Source: Pyxidicoccus fallax (GTDB lineage Bacteria; Myxococcota; Myxococcia; Myxococcales; Myxococcaceae). From it: a stretch of DNA of 45,051 nucleotides. Below are positions 27,845-36,919 of the stretch, one piece after another (within the stretch, counting starts at the first letter, position 1; each line of letters begins with the position of its first letter). The notes beneath the pieces were generated by a model. It saw only the letters and a list, made by a program, of their open reading frames with translations, had not been told where the DNA came from and searched no databases. Where the stretch lies: positions 1 through 45,051 of the forward strand of contig NZ_JABBJJ010000061.1 in assembly GCF_012933655.1 (NCBI RefSeq). The letters are read 5' to 3'. The position numbers and the translations under genes are program-made.

Positions 27845-30800
27845 ATGTCCCTCGTCGAAGGTTCGAAGGTCCGCTACCTCCCGCAGCCCGAATGGGGTGT
27901 GGGACACCTGATGTCTTTTCAGGAGGAGGGCGCCAAGGCGCTCGTCTCCTTCCCGGCCCGCGAGGATGCGCCGGTGCTGGTGTCCACCAAGGGTGGGGCG
28001 CTGGTGCAGTACCCGCTGCCCCCGGGCGAGCCGGTGCTGACGTACAAGGGGCGGCTGGCCCTCGTCGTGCGCGAGGAGCCGGGCGCGCGTGGCCTGCGCC
28101 GCTACGTGCTGCGCTACGCGGACACCGGCGAGGAGGACGAGCTGCCCGAGTCCGAGGTGCGCGCGCTGCCGCCGCGTTCGGACCTGCTGTCCACGCTGCG
28201 CGAGGGTCGCGTGGGCGACGCGAAGGCCTTCACGCTGCGCAAGCAGGCGCTGGTGCTGGACGACGAGCGCCGCTGCGACGCGCTGGGCGCGCTCCTGGCC
28301 AGCCGCATCATGGTGAAGCCGCACCAGGTGGGCGTGGTGCAGCGCGTGCTGTCCGCGCGCCGGCCGCGCTTCGTGCTGGCGGACGAGGTGGGCCTCGGCA
28401 AGACGATTGAGGCGGGCATGGTGTTCAGCGCGCTGCGCCTGTCGGGGCTGGCGCGCCGGTGCCTCGTCGTGGCGCCCAGCCACCTCACCGTGCAGTGGCT
28501 GGTGGAGCTGTTCCACAAGTTCAACCAGCTCTTCACGCTGATGGACTCGGACCGGTACGAGCAGTCCCTGAAGGAGGCGCCGGGCGTCTCCCCGTGGGCG
28601 CGCTTCCCGCTGGTGGTGACGAGCCTGGAGCTCCTGTCGCGCAGCGCGGAACACCGGCGCGAATTGGCCGCCGAGGACGCCTTCTGGGACCTCGTCATCG
28701 TGGACGAGGCGCACCACCTCAAGGGCGAGAAGGCCTTCGAGGCGGCGAAGGTGCTGGCGGGCAACTCGTGGGGCCTGCTGCTCCTGACGGCCACGCCCAT
28801 GCAGCTGGACCCGGCGGAGTACCACGGGCTGCTCACTCTCATCGACGCGGCGACGGCGCCCACGGTGGCGGGCTTCGAGGAGCGGCTCAAGCGCCAGGAG
28901 GAGCTGTCCTCCGCGGTGCGCGCGCTGATGGAGGGCGGCAAGCCGGCCGCCGCCGTGCAGGCGCTGGCGAAGCGCTTCCCCGAGGACGCGAAGCTGGCGT
29001 CGCTGAAGGACCGGGACGCGCTCCTGCAGCACCTCGCGGAGACGTACAGCCTTTCCGACCGGCTGGTGCGCAACCGCCGCGCGGTGGTGGGCGGCTTCTC
29101 CACGCGCCGGCTGCACCGGCACCCGGTGGAGCTGCCGGCGGAGGAATTGAAGGTGCGCGACGCGGCGCTGGCGGCGCTGGCGGCCGGCACCCTGCGCGGC
29201 GCGCCGCTGGGCAACGTGCTGCGCCGGCTGGAGTCCAGCCCCGCCGCCTTCGCGGGCGCGGTGAAGGCCAACCCGGTGCTGAAGGGCAAGGCGGACGCGC
29301 TGAAGCTGCCCGCGCGCGACGCGAAGTTCAGCGCCTTCCTCGGCGTGCTGCGCGGCATCTGGAAGGGCGAGCCCGCGGCGAAGGTGCTCGTCTTCACGGA
29401 GAGCCGCGACACGCTGGACATGCTCCAGGCGGAGCTGGGCCGCGAGGGCGTGGAGGCGCTGGGCTACCACGGCGACCTGCCGCTGGTGGAGCGCGACCGG
29501 CAGGTGGCGCGCTTCAGGGACCCGGAGGGGCCCCAGGTGCTCTTGTGCACGGAGGTGGGCGGCGAGGGCCGCAACTTCCAGTTCGCGCACCACCTGGTGC
29601 ACTACGATTTGCCCTGGAGCCCGGCCACGGTGGAGCAGCGCATCGGCCGCCTGGACCGCATCGGCCAGACGCACCCGGTGGAGATTCACGTCTTCGACCC
29701 GGCGGGCACGCTGGCGTCGGACGTGCTGATGCTGCTGGCGGATGCCGTCGGCGTCTTCGGCGAGACGGTGGGCGGCCTGGACGCGGTGCTGGAGGACGTG
29801 GAGGTCCGTCTGGCGGAGCTGGCGCTGCTGCCGCGCGACGCGCGGGTGGCGTACGCCCAGGAGCTGAAGGCCAAGGTGGAGGCGGCGCGCGCGCAGGTGA
29901 AGCGCGCGTATGACCCGCTGCTGGACGTGCGCAGCTTCGACAAGCCCGCGGTGGAGCGGCTGGTGAAGCGCGCCCAGGAGCGCATGGGCATCGAGGCCGA
30001 CGAGGACGAGGAGGACGGCGAGGCGCCGAGCGTCGAGGACGGCCTGTGGGGCGTGGCGAGAGACCTCGACGAGCGCCTGGAGGAGAGCGTCACCGAGCTG
30101 GCGCGCCGGGTGGGCATCGGCGTGGACACGGACGAGCAGGTGGAGGCCTTCCAGGTGGCCTTCCAGTTCGGCCACGCGCTGAAGGTGGACGGGCTGCCGG
30201 GCATCGACGTGATGGAGGACCGGACGGTGCTGGGCACCTTCTGGCGCGACACGGCGGTGGAGGCGGAGGAACTGGAGTACTTCGCCACCGGCCACTCGCT
30301 GGTGGAGGCCCTCTTCGGCTTCCTGCGCGACGGCCCCTACGGGCGCAGCGCGTTCCGCTTCATCGAGAAGCGCGGGCCGCTGAAGGCGCGCGGGGTGGAG
30401 CTGCTCTACCACGTGCAGCTGCCGGAGCCGGAGGACACCTCGCCGGGCGCGCGCGTGCCCAGCCGCCAGCTGGCGCGCTTCCTGGAGCGCACGCTCGTGC
30501 ACGTGGCGGTGGTGGCGGGCGACAGCGGCCCCAAGGCGGACACCACCGTGCTGCCCGCGCTGGAGGCCGAGGGCAAGGCGCTCAAGGGCGACGAGATTTC
30601 GCGCGCCTTCCCGGGCTTCGGCCCCTTCGTGGACGCGGCCGTGCCCGTGGGCCAGAAGGCCGCCGAGGCGGAGCTGACGAAGCTGGCCACCCGGGCGCGC
30701 AAGGCCATTGAAGCCGAGCGGGACGCGGCAGCCGAGCGCCTGCGTCTGTCGCTCGCCCACCAGGGCCTGTCCTCCGAGGCGGTGCAGGCGCAGCTCGACG

Positions 30801-30892
30801 CCGAGCGCTCCCACTACGAGCGGTTGCTGAAGGCCCTGGCGGGTGCGAAAGTGGTGCTCGACTCCGCCTGTGGCTTCGTCATCAACCGCTGA
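27845..30892 (+). CDS. RapA-like SNF2-family ATP-dependent helicase
   Basis: 1015 residues. The N-terminal about 60 residues (VEGSKVRYLPQPEWGVGHL) look like a Tudor/CarD-like beta barrel. The SNF2 ATPase follows: Walker A DEVGLGKTIEAG with Lys186, Walker B DEAHH at 287-291, then the second lobe with CTEVGGEGRNFQFAHH and QRIGRLDRIGQ. These features and the extended C-terminal region match RapA-type proteins, which bind RNA polymerase and help it recycle after termination. The C-terminal 300 residues are helical with acidic patches. The ATG at 27845 is divergent from the membrane histidine kinase across 257 bp. A hairpin at 30901-30919 likely ends the transcript. Whether it truly binds RNA polymerase is inference from family. 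Confidence 0.9.
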   Translation: MSLVEGSKVRYLPQPEWGVGHLMSFQEEGAKALVSFPAREDAPVLVSTKGGALVQYPLPPGEPVLTYKGRLALVVREEPGARGLRRYVLRYADTGEEDELPESEVRALPPRSDLLSTLREGRVGDAKAFTLRKQALVLDDERRCDALGALLASRIMVKPHQVGVVQRVLSARRPRFVLADEVGLGKTIEAGMVFSALRLSGLARRCLVVAPSHLTVQWLVELFHKFNQLFTLMDSDRYEQSLKEAPGVSPWARFPLVVTSLELLSRSAEHRRELAAEDAFWDLVIVDEAHHLKGEKAFEAAKVLAGNSWGLLLLTATPMQLDPAEYHGLLTLIDAATAPTVAGFEERLKRQEELSSAVRALMEGGKPAAAVQALAKRFPEDAKLASLKDRDALLQHLAETYSLSDRLVRNRRAVVGGFSTRRLHRHPVELPAEELKVRDAALAALAAGTLRGAPLGNVLRRLESSPAAFAGAVKANPVLKGKADALKLPARDAKFSAFLGVLRGIWKGEPAAKVLVFTESRDTLDMLQAELGREGVEALGYHGDLPLVERDRQVARFRDPEGPQVLLCTEVGGEGRNFQFAHHLVHYDLPWSPATVEQRIGRLDRIGQTHPVEIHVFDPAGTLASDVLMLLADAVGVFGETVGGLDAVLEDVEVRLAELALLPRDARVAYAQELKAKVEAARAQVKRAYDPLLDVRSFDKPAVERLVKRAQERMGIEADEDEEDGEAPSVEDGLWGVARDLDERLEESVTELARRVGIGVDTDEQVEAFQVAFQFGHALKVDGLPGIDVMEDRTVLGTFWRDTAVEAEELEYFATGHSLVEALFGFLRDGPYGRSAFRFIEKRGPLKARGVELLYHVQLPEPEDTSPGARVPSRQLARFLERTLVHVAVVAGDSGPKADTTVLPALEAEGKALKGDEISRAFPGFGPFVDAAVPVGQKAAEAELTKLATRARKAIEAERDAAAERLRLSLAHQGLSSEAVQAQLDAERSHYERLLKALAGAKVVLDSACGFVINR

Positions 30893-30900
30893 CGCCTTCG

Positions 30901-30919
30901 CGGACGCGTCAAGCGTCCG
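30901..30919 (+). terminator. Hairpin after the RapA-like helicase gene
   Basis: CGGACGC-GTCAA-GCGTCCG forms a perfect 7-bp stem with a 5-base loop, starting eight bases after the helicase stop codon. No T run follows, as is common in this GC-rich genome. Confidence 0.5.
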
Positions 30920-31057
30920 CCAGTGGATACCGGGGGCCGCCATGCCCCTGGGTCCGGACAGCCCGGTTGCGCCTGCGACAGTGGCGCTGTGAGCGCGCGG
31001 GGCTGGGCCACTTGACCGATTCCCCAATCAATCAGAAACAGGGAATTCGGAGGCGTC

Positions 31058-31852
31058 ATGGCGCACCGGGGCAGCCCAGGTAGGGGAAGTCAGTCGGGAC
31101 AGGCCGCCGTGGAGGCGGCGTTGACGTTGCCCCTGGTGGTGTTCCTGGTGCTGGGCACCCTGCAGCTCTTCATGATGTTGCAGGCGCGCATCCTGGCCCA
31201 GGTGGCGGCGTACCGGGCGGTGCGCGCGGGCAGCCTGAACCACGGGCAGTGCCTGCCGATGATGCACTCGGCGCTGGTGACGATGCTGCCCACGGTGACG
31301 CGCACGGACAGCGCCGAGGCGCTGGTGGAGGCCTTCTCGCCGCGGCGTCACAACCACTTCCACGTGCGCAGCACCCTCACCCGCGAGGAGTTCAACGAGC
31401 CCATCATCGAAATCGTGCGCGAGTCGCCGGACGCGGAGTGGGCGGCGGGGCTGGACGGCGGCGAGGACGTGCTCTTCGACCAGCCCACGGACGACGCGGG
31501 CGCGCTGCGGGCCCGCACGTTGGAGATCCGCATGGTGGCCTGGTACTACATGCGCGTGCCCTTCGCGAACTGGGTGATGAGCCGCATGTTCCTGGCCCAC
31601 TTCGCGCTCCAGCGCTACACGGCCGCCAACCCGCTGATGCCGGTGCAGCGGCGCGCGGCGTGGTGGGGCGAGACGAGCGAGACGCTGGGGCGGGACGGGT
31701 GGCCGGGTGGTGACCTGGGCCAGCGCATGTTGCGGTGGAGCGAGCGGGGCCACTACGTGTTCCCCATCCAGGTCAGCGCGGCGATGCGGATGATGACGCC
31801 CGTGCGCTCCGAGCACTTCCAGGGAGGTCCCGCATGCAATCCCCACGGCTGA
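31058..31852 (+). CDS. TadE-like pilus/surface protein
   Basis: 264 residues beginning with a short basic segment and a TadE-type leader: GQAAVEAALTLPLVVFLVLG, then a membrane helix that continues into LQLFMMLQARILAQVAAYRA. This Gly/Ala-Glu (VEAAL) pattern is characteristic of TadE/TadG minor pseudopilins, which are placed in the inner membrane with a large external domain. The rest has no family I recognise. It has GGAGG seven bases before the ATG. It overlaps the next gene by 19 bp, so the genes are cotranscribed. A TTGACC at 31012 could be a -35 box, but no good -10 is visible. Confidence 0.8.
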   Translation: MAHRGSPGRGSQSGQAAVEAALTLPLVVFLVLGTLQLFMMLQARILAQVAAYRAVRAGSLNHGQCLPMMHSALVTMLPTVTRTDSAEALVEAFSPRRHNHFHVRSTLTREEFNEPIIEIVRESPDAEWAAGLDGGEDVLFDQPTDDAGALRARTLEIRMVAWYYMRVPFANWVMSRMFLAHFALQRYTAANPLMPVQRRAAWWGETSETLGRDGWPGGDLGQRMLRWSERGHYVFPIQVSAAMRMMTPVRSEHFQGGPACNPHG

Positions 31853-33381
31853 GGACGCGCGCGCGGCGGGGACAGGCGCTGGTCCTCTTCGCGATGACGC
31901 TGTTGCTGTTGACGCTGATGGTGCTGATGACACTGGGTTTCGGCGTGCGCGCCAAGGAGCGCGTGGAAATCCAGATGGCGGCGGACGCCGCGGCCTACAG
32001 CCAGGCGGTGGCCACGGCGCGCACCTTCAACGGCATCGCGGTGATGAACCGCGCGCAGGTGGCGCACATGGTGGCCATGGCCGGCACCCAGGCGCTCATC
32101 AGCCACAGCAGCCAGGTGTACGCGGCGCACCGCGTGGTGTGCCCGGGCGACATCCAGCCCCAGGAGTGGCACGACGCGGACATGGCCGCGGGCCAGCAGG
32201 TGCAGCAACTGCAGGGGAAGGCGGGCTCGCTGTACCGGGCCGGGCTCCAAATCTACGCGCGGCTGCTGACCGACCACGTGGCGGGGCAGAACCTCGCGCT
32301 GCGCATCGCCCAGGCCGCCAACCCGGAGCTGCAGGCCACGCCGGAGGGCGCCGCCAAGGCCTTCTCCGAGCTGAACGGCAGCAACGAGGTGCCGGAGCAC
32401 GGCGCGCTGATGGACGCGATGCGCGGCGGCGGGGTGGCATGCGGCGTGGGCTCCGGCGCGGTGTGTCCCGTCGGGGGCGCGGGGCGCGCCAGCCTCAACG
32501 CCACCATGGGCAGCCTGGGCTGGACGTGGGTGCACAACCGGCCGGGAGGCAGCGCGGGCTTCGGCTCCGGCGTCGCCGCCAACAACCCCGGCTTCCAGCA
32601 CTACAACAGCGCGGCGGCGATGGACTCGTCCACGTACATGACGGTCTCCGGACGCAACTCGTGGGGACATGACCATGGTCGGTCCGTGGTGCCCACGCAG
32701 TGCCGCTCGCAACCTCCGGTGCCCGCGTTGGCGAGCGATGCGTGGGTGATGTCCGACGAGCGGCAGACGCACGAGGACCAGCACGTGTACGGCGCGCGCC
32801 TGCCGCCGGGCCAGGCCGCGGAGAATGGTGAGCCCGTCCACGAGTCGCACACGCTGGGCGAGTGCGTGACGTGCCCCGGCATCTGGCCCTTCTCCATCGC
32901 CTACAACGTGGCGGAGGTGGACCGGGGGGCGGCCAACCACTACGGCCAGCCCAAGCTGTACACGCTGCTGCACCGGGACTACGCCAGCGCCCAGCGGCGC
33001 AACAACCCGGACCCGTGGAACCTCTTCTTCCGCTTCCGGTACTTCAACGAGGCGCAGCACACGGAGTTCGACAACGCGAGCCCGCTGGGCCGCGTGCGCC
33101 CCACGGGACGTGAGGACGTGTGGCGCAACCAGGTGGCCATCGCGGCGGGCATCGCCTACTACCACCGGCCCCGGCCCGCGGCGGCGGGCGGCGGCTGGCG
33201 CGAGCCTCCCAACTTCCTCAACCCCTTCTGGCGCGCGACGCTGGTGAGCGTGGAGGGCTCCGTCGACGACAGGCCCATGGAGAGCCTGTCACGCGCGGGC
33301 TTCACGGACCATGCGGCCGTGCTGCGAAGGTTGAGGCAGGAGGGCTTCCGGGGTGGCGGGCCCATCCGGGGGAACGACTGA
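31834..33381 (+). CDS. TadG-like membrane-anchored protein
   Basis: 515 residues starting at ATG 31834 with AGGGAGG upstream, inside the end of the previous gene. After a basic start comes GQALVLFAMTLLLLTLMVLM, a single N-terminal membrane helix, then MAADAAAYSQAVATA, the Ala-rich segment typical of TadG-like proteins. The rest is a long external domain containing Cys pairs (VACGVGSGAVC, ECVTCPG) that may form disulfides, and Gly/Asn-rich stretches; I see no metal-ion adhesion (MIDAS) motif. The stop overlaps the next ATG by one base (TGATG). Its role is probably in assembling or anchoring a surface fibre or a secreted complex, but no Tad motor is near. Confidence 0.78.
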   Translation: MQSPRLRTRARRGQALVLFAMTLLLLTLMVLMTLGFGVRAKERVEIQMAADAAAYSQAVATARTFNGIAVMNRAQVAHMVAMAGTQALISHSSQVYAAHRVVCPGDIQPQEWHDADMAAGQQVQQLQGKAGSLYRAGLQIYARLLTDHVAGQNLALRIAQAANPELQATPEGAAKAFSELNGSNEVPEHGALMDAMRGGGVACGVGSGAVCPVGGAGRASLNATMGSLGWTWVHNRPGGSAGFGSGVAANNPGFQHYNSAAAMDSSTYMTVSGRNSWGHDHGRSVVPTQCRSQPPVPALASDAWVMSDERQTHEDQHVYGARLPPGQAAENGEPVHESHTLGECVTCPGIWPFSIAYNVAEVDRGAANHYGQPKLYTLLHRDYASAQRRNNPDPWNLFFRFRYFNEAQHTEFDNASPLGRVRPTGREDVWRNQVAIAAGIAYYHRPRPAAAGGGWREPPNFLNPFWRATLVSVEGSVDDRPMESLSRAGFTDHAAVLRRLRQEGFRGGGPIRGND

Positions 33382-34319
33382 TGCGCTCGCGCGCGGCACG
33401 GGGACAGTCGCTGGTGGAGACGGCGCTGGGGCTCATGGTGTTCGTCACCATCCTGGTGTTCGGCATCTACTTCGCGGAGGTGGGGGCGCTGTCGTTGAAG
33501 GTGCAGGAGGCCGCCAACTTCGCCCTCTGGGATGCCACCGGACGCGTGCTGCATGACCCAGCGGAGGGCCAGTGGGGCCGGCGCGGGGCGGTGGCGGACA
33601 CGGAGCAGGAGGCCACCACGCGCTACAGGGACTTCGACGGGCGCGAGCGGATGGGCGACACCGGCATGCCCATCCAGCAGGCCATCGCGAGGGCGCAGCC
33701 CATCCAGGTGCGGTGCGACGCGGAGCTTCCCGGGCAGGTGCCGGGGCTGTCCCCGGCGGCGGCGGGGCCAGACCTGGACGCGGCGATGAACGTGGGCACG
33801 CAGGGCATGGCGTGCACGGCGTCGTCACGGCTGAGGGGCGCGCGCATCGGCGGGTTCCTGGAGGGCCGGTTCCGGCATGCGCACCAGCGCGCGGCGGCGG
33901 CCTTCACCGTCTGCGCCGCCGGGCGTGCGTCGGGGGACAGGTGCCCCGGCCGCTTCGGGCTGCTGCTGGATGACTGGGGGCTGGCGGGTGTGCAGGAGGG
34001 GCGGGCCTGCCCGCTCAGCATCGACAATGGCGCGCCCTGCGCCAACCGGGACTACTACCTGTGGGCCGAGCGCGTCTACCGCGCCAACAGGGGCCCCTGG
34101 AGCGCCGGGTCCGAGCTCGCGAACGTCGTGGGGGCGGACTCCGTCAACGAGGACCAGTTCTTCATGAGCTTCCGGGGCGCGGAGGACGACTACGAGGAGA
34201 ACATCGGCCCCACGCACGCGGGCGGTCAGTCGCGCTGGGAGGTGACGCCCTTCGTCGCGCCCAACGGCCCGCGCTACAACGCCTACCGGGAGAACCACTT
34301 CCTCGGAGTGCCCCAGTGA
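33381..34319 (+). CDS. Second TadE-like protein
   Basis: 312 residues. The N-terminus GQSLVETALGLMVFVTILVF followed by GIYFAEVGALSLKVQEAANFA is a clear TadE-type leader and helix. The external part holds several Cys (RCDAELPG, MACTASS, FTVCAAG, DRCPGRF, ACPLS, PCANRD), enough for multiple disulfides. The start ATG shares its A with the previous stop. It is in one coupled run with the genes before and after. I do not recognise the C-terminal domain. Confidence 0.78.
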   Translation: MRSRAARGQSLVETALGLMVFVTILVFGIYFAEVGALSLKVQEAANFALWDATGRVLHDPAEGQWGRRGAVADTEQEATTRYRDFDGRERMGDTGMPIQQAIARAQPIQVRCDAELPGQVPGLSPAAAGPDLDAAMNVGTQGMACTASSRLRGARIGGFLEGRFRHAHQRAAAAFTVCAAGRASGDRCPGRFGLLLDDWGLAGVQEGRACPLSIDNGAPCANRDYYLWAERVYRANRGPWSAGSELANVVGADSVNEDQFFMSFRGAEDDYEENIGPTHAGGQSRWEVTPFVAPNGPRYNAYRENHFLGVPQ

Positions 34320-35152
34320 GGCGTGTCGTGCTCGCGGTGTCGGCGGTGCTCCTGCTCGGCGCGGCGCCCGGGGCAGCGAACACCGCGGGCTCCCAGGCCA
34401 CCGCGAAGGGCGCGCCGGTGGAGCGCCCGGCGTCACGTCACGCGGCTTCGGTCGCTTCGGTGGCGAACGCGGCGCCCTCCCCCGGTGAGGACGCCACGCC
34501 TTCGCGCTTCGCGTGGCCCCGGCTGAACGTCCTCGCGCACGTGGAGGCGAGCGAAATCGTCGACGCCAATGGCGTCCCGGTCGCCCTGCGCGCGGTGCAC
34601 GTGAAGGAGCGCCTGCCCGAGTTGATTCAGCGCTTCGCGGACGCGTTCCGCGACGGTGGGCTCTATGTGCCCCCGGGCAGGGAGCAGCCCCAGTTCGCCA
34701 GCGGCGCCATCATGCTGACCGCCGTGGATGCGCGCCGCCGCGTGACGTACACGGCCGTCATGCAGCCCTTGGAGGACGGCACCACCACGCTGTACCTCGG
34801 TGAGGCCAACCACTCGCTGCGCCGCGAGCCCATCGCCGACGGAGACTTCGCGCCCCTGCCCCCCGGCGCGCGTCAGGTGCTGCGCGTGGGAGGGGAGGGC
34901 GCGCGGACGCTCGCCTTCCACGTGCCCCTCTCCGGCGCGGACGTGGACGCCTTCTATGCCCGCGCGCTGGCGGGACACGGCTGGCGCCGCGCGGAGGAGG
35001 AGTCGGGCTTCTACACGCGCGCTGGCGAGGAACTGCGCGTGGTGCACGAGCCGGGAGAAGGCGGGCTGCGCGCGGTGGTGCTCGTGTACCGCACGGGGCG
35101 GACCGCCCCAGCGGTGCCGCCGCCCGCCGTCAAACCCCGAGGCGGCCTCTAG
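34316..35152 (+). CDS. Secreted protein of unknown function, last gene of the TadE/TadG-like operon
   Basis: 278 residues from the GTG at 34316, which overlaps the previous stop (GTGA). It starts with a signal peptide (VLAVSAVLLLGAAPGAA). The mature part has two small alpha/beta segments: one after the linker (ERLPELIQRFADAFRDGGLY) and one near the end (AFHVPLSGADVDAFYARAL, GWRRAEEESGFYTR). No family is known to me. Its position suggests a periplasmic or secreted partner of the TadE/G-like proteins. It converges with the minus-strand gene that follows, and the two stop codons overlap. Confidence 0.7.
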   Translation: MRRVVLAVSAVLLLGAAPGAANTAGSQATAKGAPVERPASRHAASVASVANAAPSPGEDATPSRFAWPRLNVLAHVEASEIVDANGVPVALRAVHVKERLPELIQRFADAFRDGGLYVPPGREQPQFASGAIMLTAVDARRRVTYTAVMQPLEDGTTTLYLGEANHSLRREPIADGDFAPLPPGARQVLRVGGEGARTLAFHVPLSGADVDAFYARALAGHGWRRAEEESGFYTRAGEELRVVHEPGEGGLRAVVLVYRTGRTAPAVPPPAVKPRGGL

Positions 35153-35712
35153 GCGCGCAGCTTCTCGCGCAGCGCCTTGGCGCGGCCCTGCATGTCGGGG
35201 TCCATGCTGGTCAGCTCCACGGACTTCAGGCGCTGGTCCAGGCTCTGCGGCACCTTCGCCTTGAGCTTGCCCTCCTCGGCCAGCACCTCCAGCTTCGCCA
35301 GCGCCTTGTCGACGATGCGCTCGCGCGGGTGGTCCAGCAGGCTGTCGAGGAAGTACGCGTCCTCGGGCATCTCCGGGTACTTCTCCAGGTAGTCCACCAC
35401 GGCCTTCACCCAGTCGGCGCGCGTCTCGGACTCCGTCACCTTCTGCATGGCCTGCTTCTGGGCCTTGCGCTTGCCCTCGGGGTCGAACGTCTTCGCCAGC
35501 CCCTCGGGCAGCTCGCCGCCGGTGAAAAGGGCGTCCGCGGCGGCCTTGTACTTCTGGTAGCTCGCGCTGCGCTCCAGCCGCTGCTGCGCCGGGTCATCCT
35601 GGCGGGAGTGGTACTTGCTGCCCTTGCCGCGCTGCGCGTCGATTTCGCGCCACGACTTGTTGCGCTTCCCGGAGAAGCCGCCGCCGCCGTTGTCGTCCTT
35701 GTCCTTGGCCAT
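35149..35712 (-). CDS. Charged helical protein of unknown function
   Basis: 187 residues, very rich in Lys, Asp and Glu, mostly helical with a disordered N-terminus (KDKDDNGGGGFSGK). The middle resembles a helical repeat (WVKAVVDYLEKYPEMP, DHPRERIVDKALAKLEVL). I do not recognise it. No signal or membrane segment. It starts 3 bases after the stop of the upstream minus-strand gene, so they form an operon. Its stop overlaps that of the convergent secreted-protein gene. Confidence 0.65.
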   Translation of the reverse strand: MAKDKDDNGGGGFSGKRNKSWREIDAQRGKGSKYHSRQDDPAQQRLERSASYQKYKAAADALFTGGELPEGLAKTFDPEGKRKAQKQAMQKVTESETRADWVKAVVDYLEKYPEMPEDAYFLDSLLDHPRERIVDKALAKLEVLAEEGKLKAKVPQSLDQRLKSVELTSMDPDMQGRAKALREKLRA

Positions 35713-35715
35713 CCG

Positions 35716-36477
35716 TCATCTCCCCTTGCGCGCGCTCCAGAGCGCCGCGAGTCCGCGACGGACGAGACGCCGCACCGCCTCCAGTTCCCCGGAGGACAGG
35801 GGCTGCTCCTCGTCCTGCTCCGCCTCGAAGAGCGCCTCGTCCGCGTAGTCCCGCAGCGGTTGGGGCACCGGTGGAGCGTCCGTGTCCGCCTCCAGCGCCG
35901 CCGGATTCACGGGGGTGAGTCCCGGCGGCCACCCCAGCTCCAGCATGGCGAAGAGCTCGAAGAGCAGGTGGCGGGCGACGCCGTATCCTTCGTCCGTGAG
36001 CCCCGCCGCGTCAAGCGCGCCCAGGAGCGCGTCCTGGCGGTTCTCGAAGGAATGCGTGAGGCGCGTGCGCGCCTTCTCGTCGTCTTCCAGATAACGCCAC
36101 GCGGCCTCCACGAATTCGGCCGTGGGCTCATTCGGGTGGAAGGGCGTGGGCGGCGTGGGCTTCACCTTCTTCGGCCGGGGTGGCCGGGGGCCGTCGTCCA
36201 GCCGCACCGACTTGCCCTCCTCCACCAAATCCCAGAGGCCCAGCAGGTTCTGGTACAGCCGCCGGGCGATGTCGGGCGAGGGAAAGCGCGGCTCGTCCTC
36301 GAAGAGGGTGGGGATGAGGGCGCTGTAGGGCGTGCCCTCGGCCTGGGCGGCCTGCATGCGGGCGAGCACCCCGGCGCTGTCCAGCGCGCTGCCCGCCAGG
36401 TCCAGCAGCCCGTCGAGCGTCTCGGCACCCTCGAACTGGCGCTGGAAGTCGGCACCTCTGTCACGTGAGCGGCTCAT
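35716..36477 (-). CDS. Acidic helical protein of unknown function
   Basis: 253 residues from ATG 36477 (MSRSRDRGADF). It has no motif I recognise. The first 90 residues look like a small helical domain, then a Pro/Lys linker (RPPRPKKVKPTPP), then a helical C-terminal domain rich in Leu and Glu (LLFELFAMLELGW, LLSSGE-type acidic end). No signal or membrane segment. It is followed after 3 bases by the charged helical gene and preceded by a 74-residue gene 42 bases away, all on the same strand, so the three probably work together. Confidence 0.65.
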   Translation of the reverse strand: MSRSRDRGADFQRQFEGAETLDGLLDLAGSALDSAGVLARMQAAQAEGTPYSALIPTLFEDEPRFPSPDIARRLYQNLLGLWDLVEEGKSVRLDDGPRPPRPKKVKPTPPTPFHPNEPTAEFVEAAWRYLEDDEKARTRLTHSFENRQDALLGALDAAGLTDEGYGVARHLLFELFAMLELGWPPGLTPVNPAALEADTDAPPVPQPLRDYADEALFEAEQDEEQPLSSGELEAVRRLVRRGLAALWSARKGR

Positions 36478-36519
36478 GGGTGAACGCTTATCCCGGCGGG
36501 CGAGCGGGCGCACGCGGCT

Positions 36520-36744
36520 TCAGTGCTCCCGGGGCCACTCGCCCATCAGCTCGTCCTGGTGTTCCTTGGGGTTGGAGGGCCACTCGTAGTCCTCGGGCAC
36601 GTGGCCGCCGCCGTGCGTGCCGTAGCCGTCCCAGCTCACGTGGCCCCGCACGAAGGCGTCCGTGTCCTCTCCCGTCACCTCCCGGCGGTTGGCGGGCAGG
36701 GTGAAGGGCGCTTCGATGGGCTTGTCGGGAATGATGATGGCCAT
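36520..36744 (-). CDS. Small protein of unknown function (74 residues)
   Basis: ATG 36744 is preceded by GGGAG at a good distance. The sequence is hydrophilic with an ordered-looking start (MAIIIPDKPIEAPFTLP) and a Gly/His/Trp-rich end (GTHGGGHVPEDYEW). No family, signal or membrane segment. It is the first gene of the three-gene minus-strand run. Confidence 0.6.
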   Translation of the reverse strand: MAIIIPDKPIEAPFTLPANRREVTGEDTDAFVRGHVSWDGYGTHGGGHVPEDYEWPSNPKEHQDELMGEWPREH

Positions 36745-36919
36745 GGGTGTGCTCCCGGGGGGAGCCCCGGCCCGGACGAGGTGTCCGCTGCCGCACGCGC
36801 TCCAGCCCCGACATTCAAGCTAGGAAGGCGTCCGGCGCCGGAGGAGCGTGTGGAGCCGGGCAGCCGAGGGCCGGCCCGTCTTCCGTTTCCGGCCCGTCGC
36901 TCCTAGTCTCCGCCCTCAC

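Noticed and set aside
27797-31027. 1076-codon open frame on the minus strand
   Set aside because: It mirrors the RapA-like helicase gene. Composition is typical of an antisense shadow.
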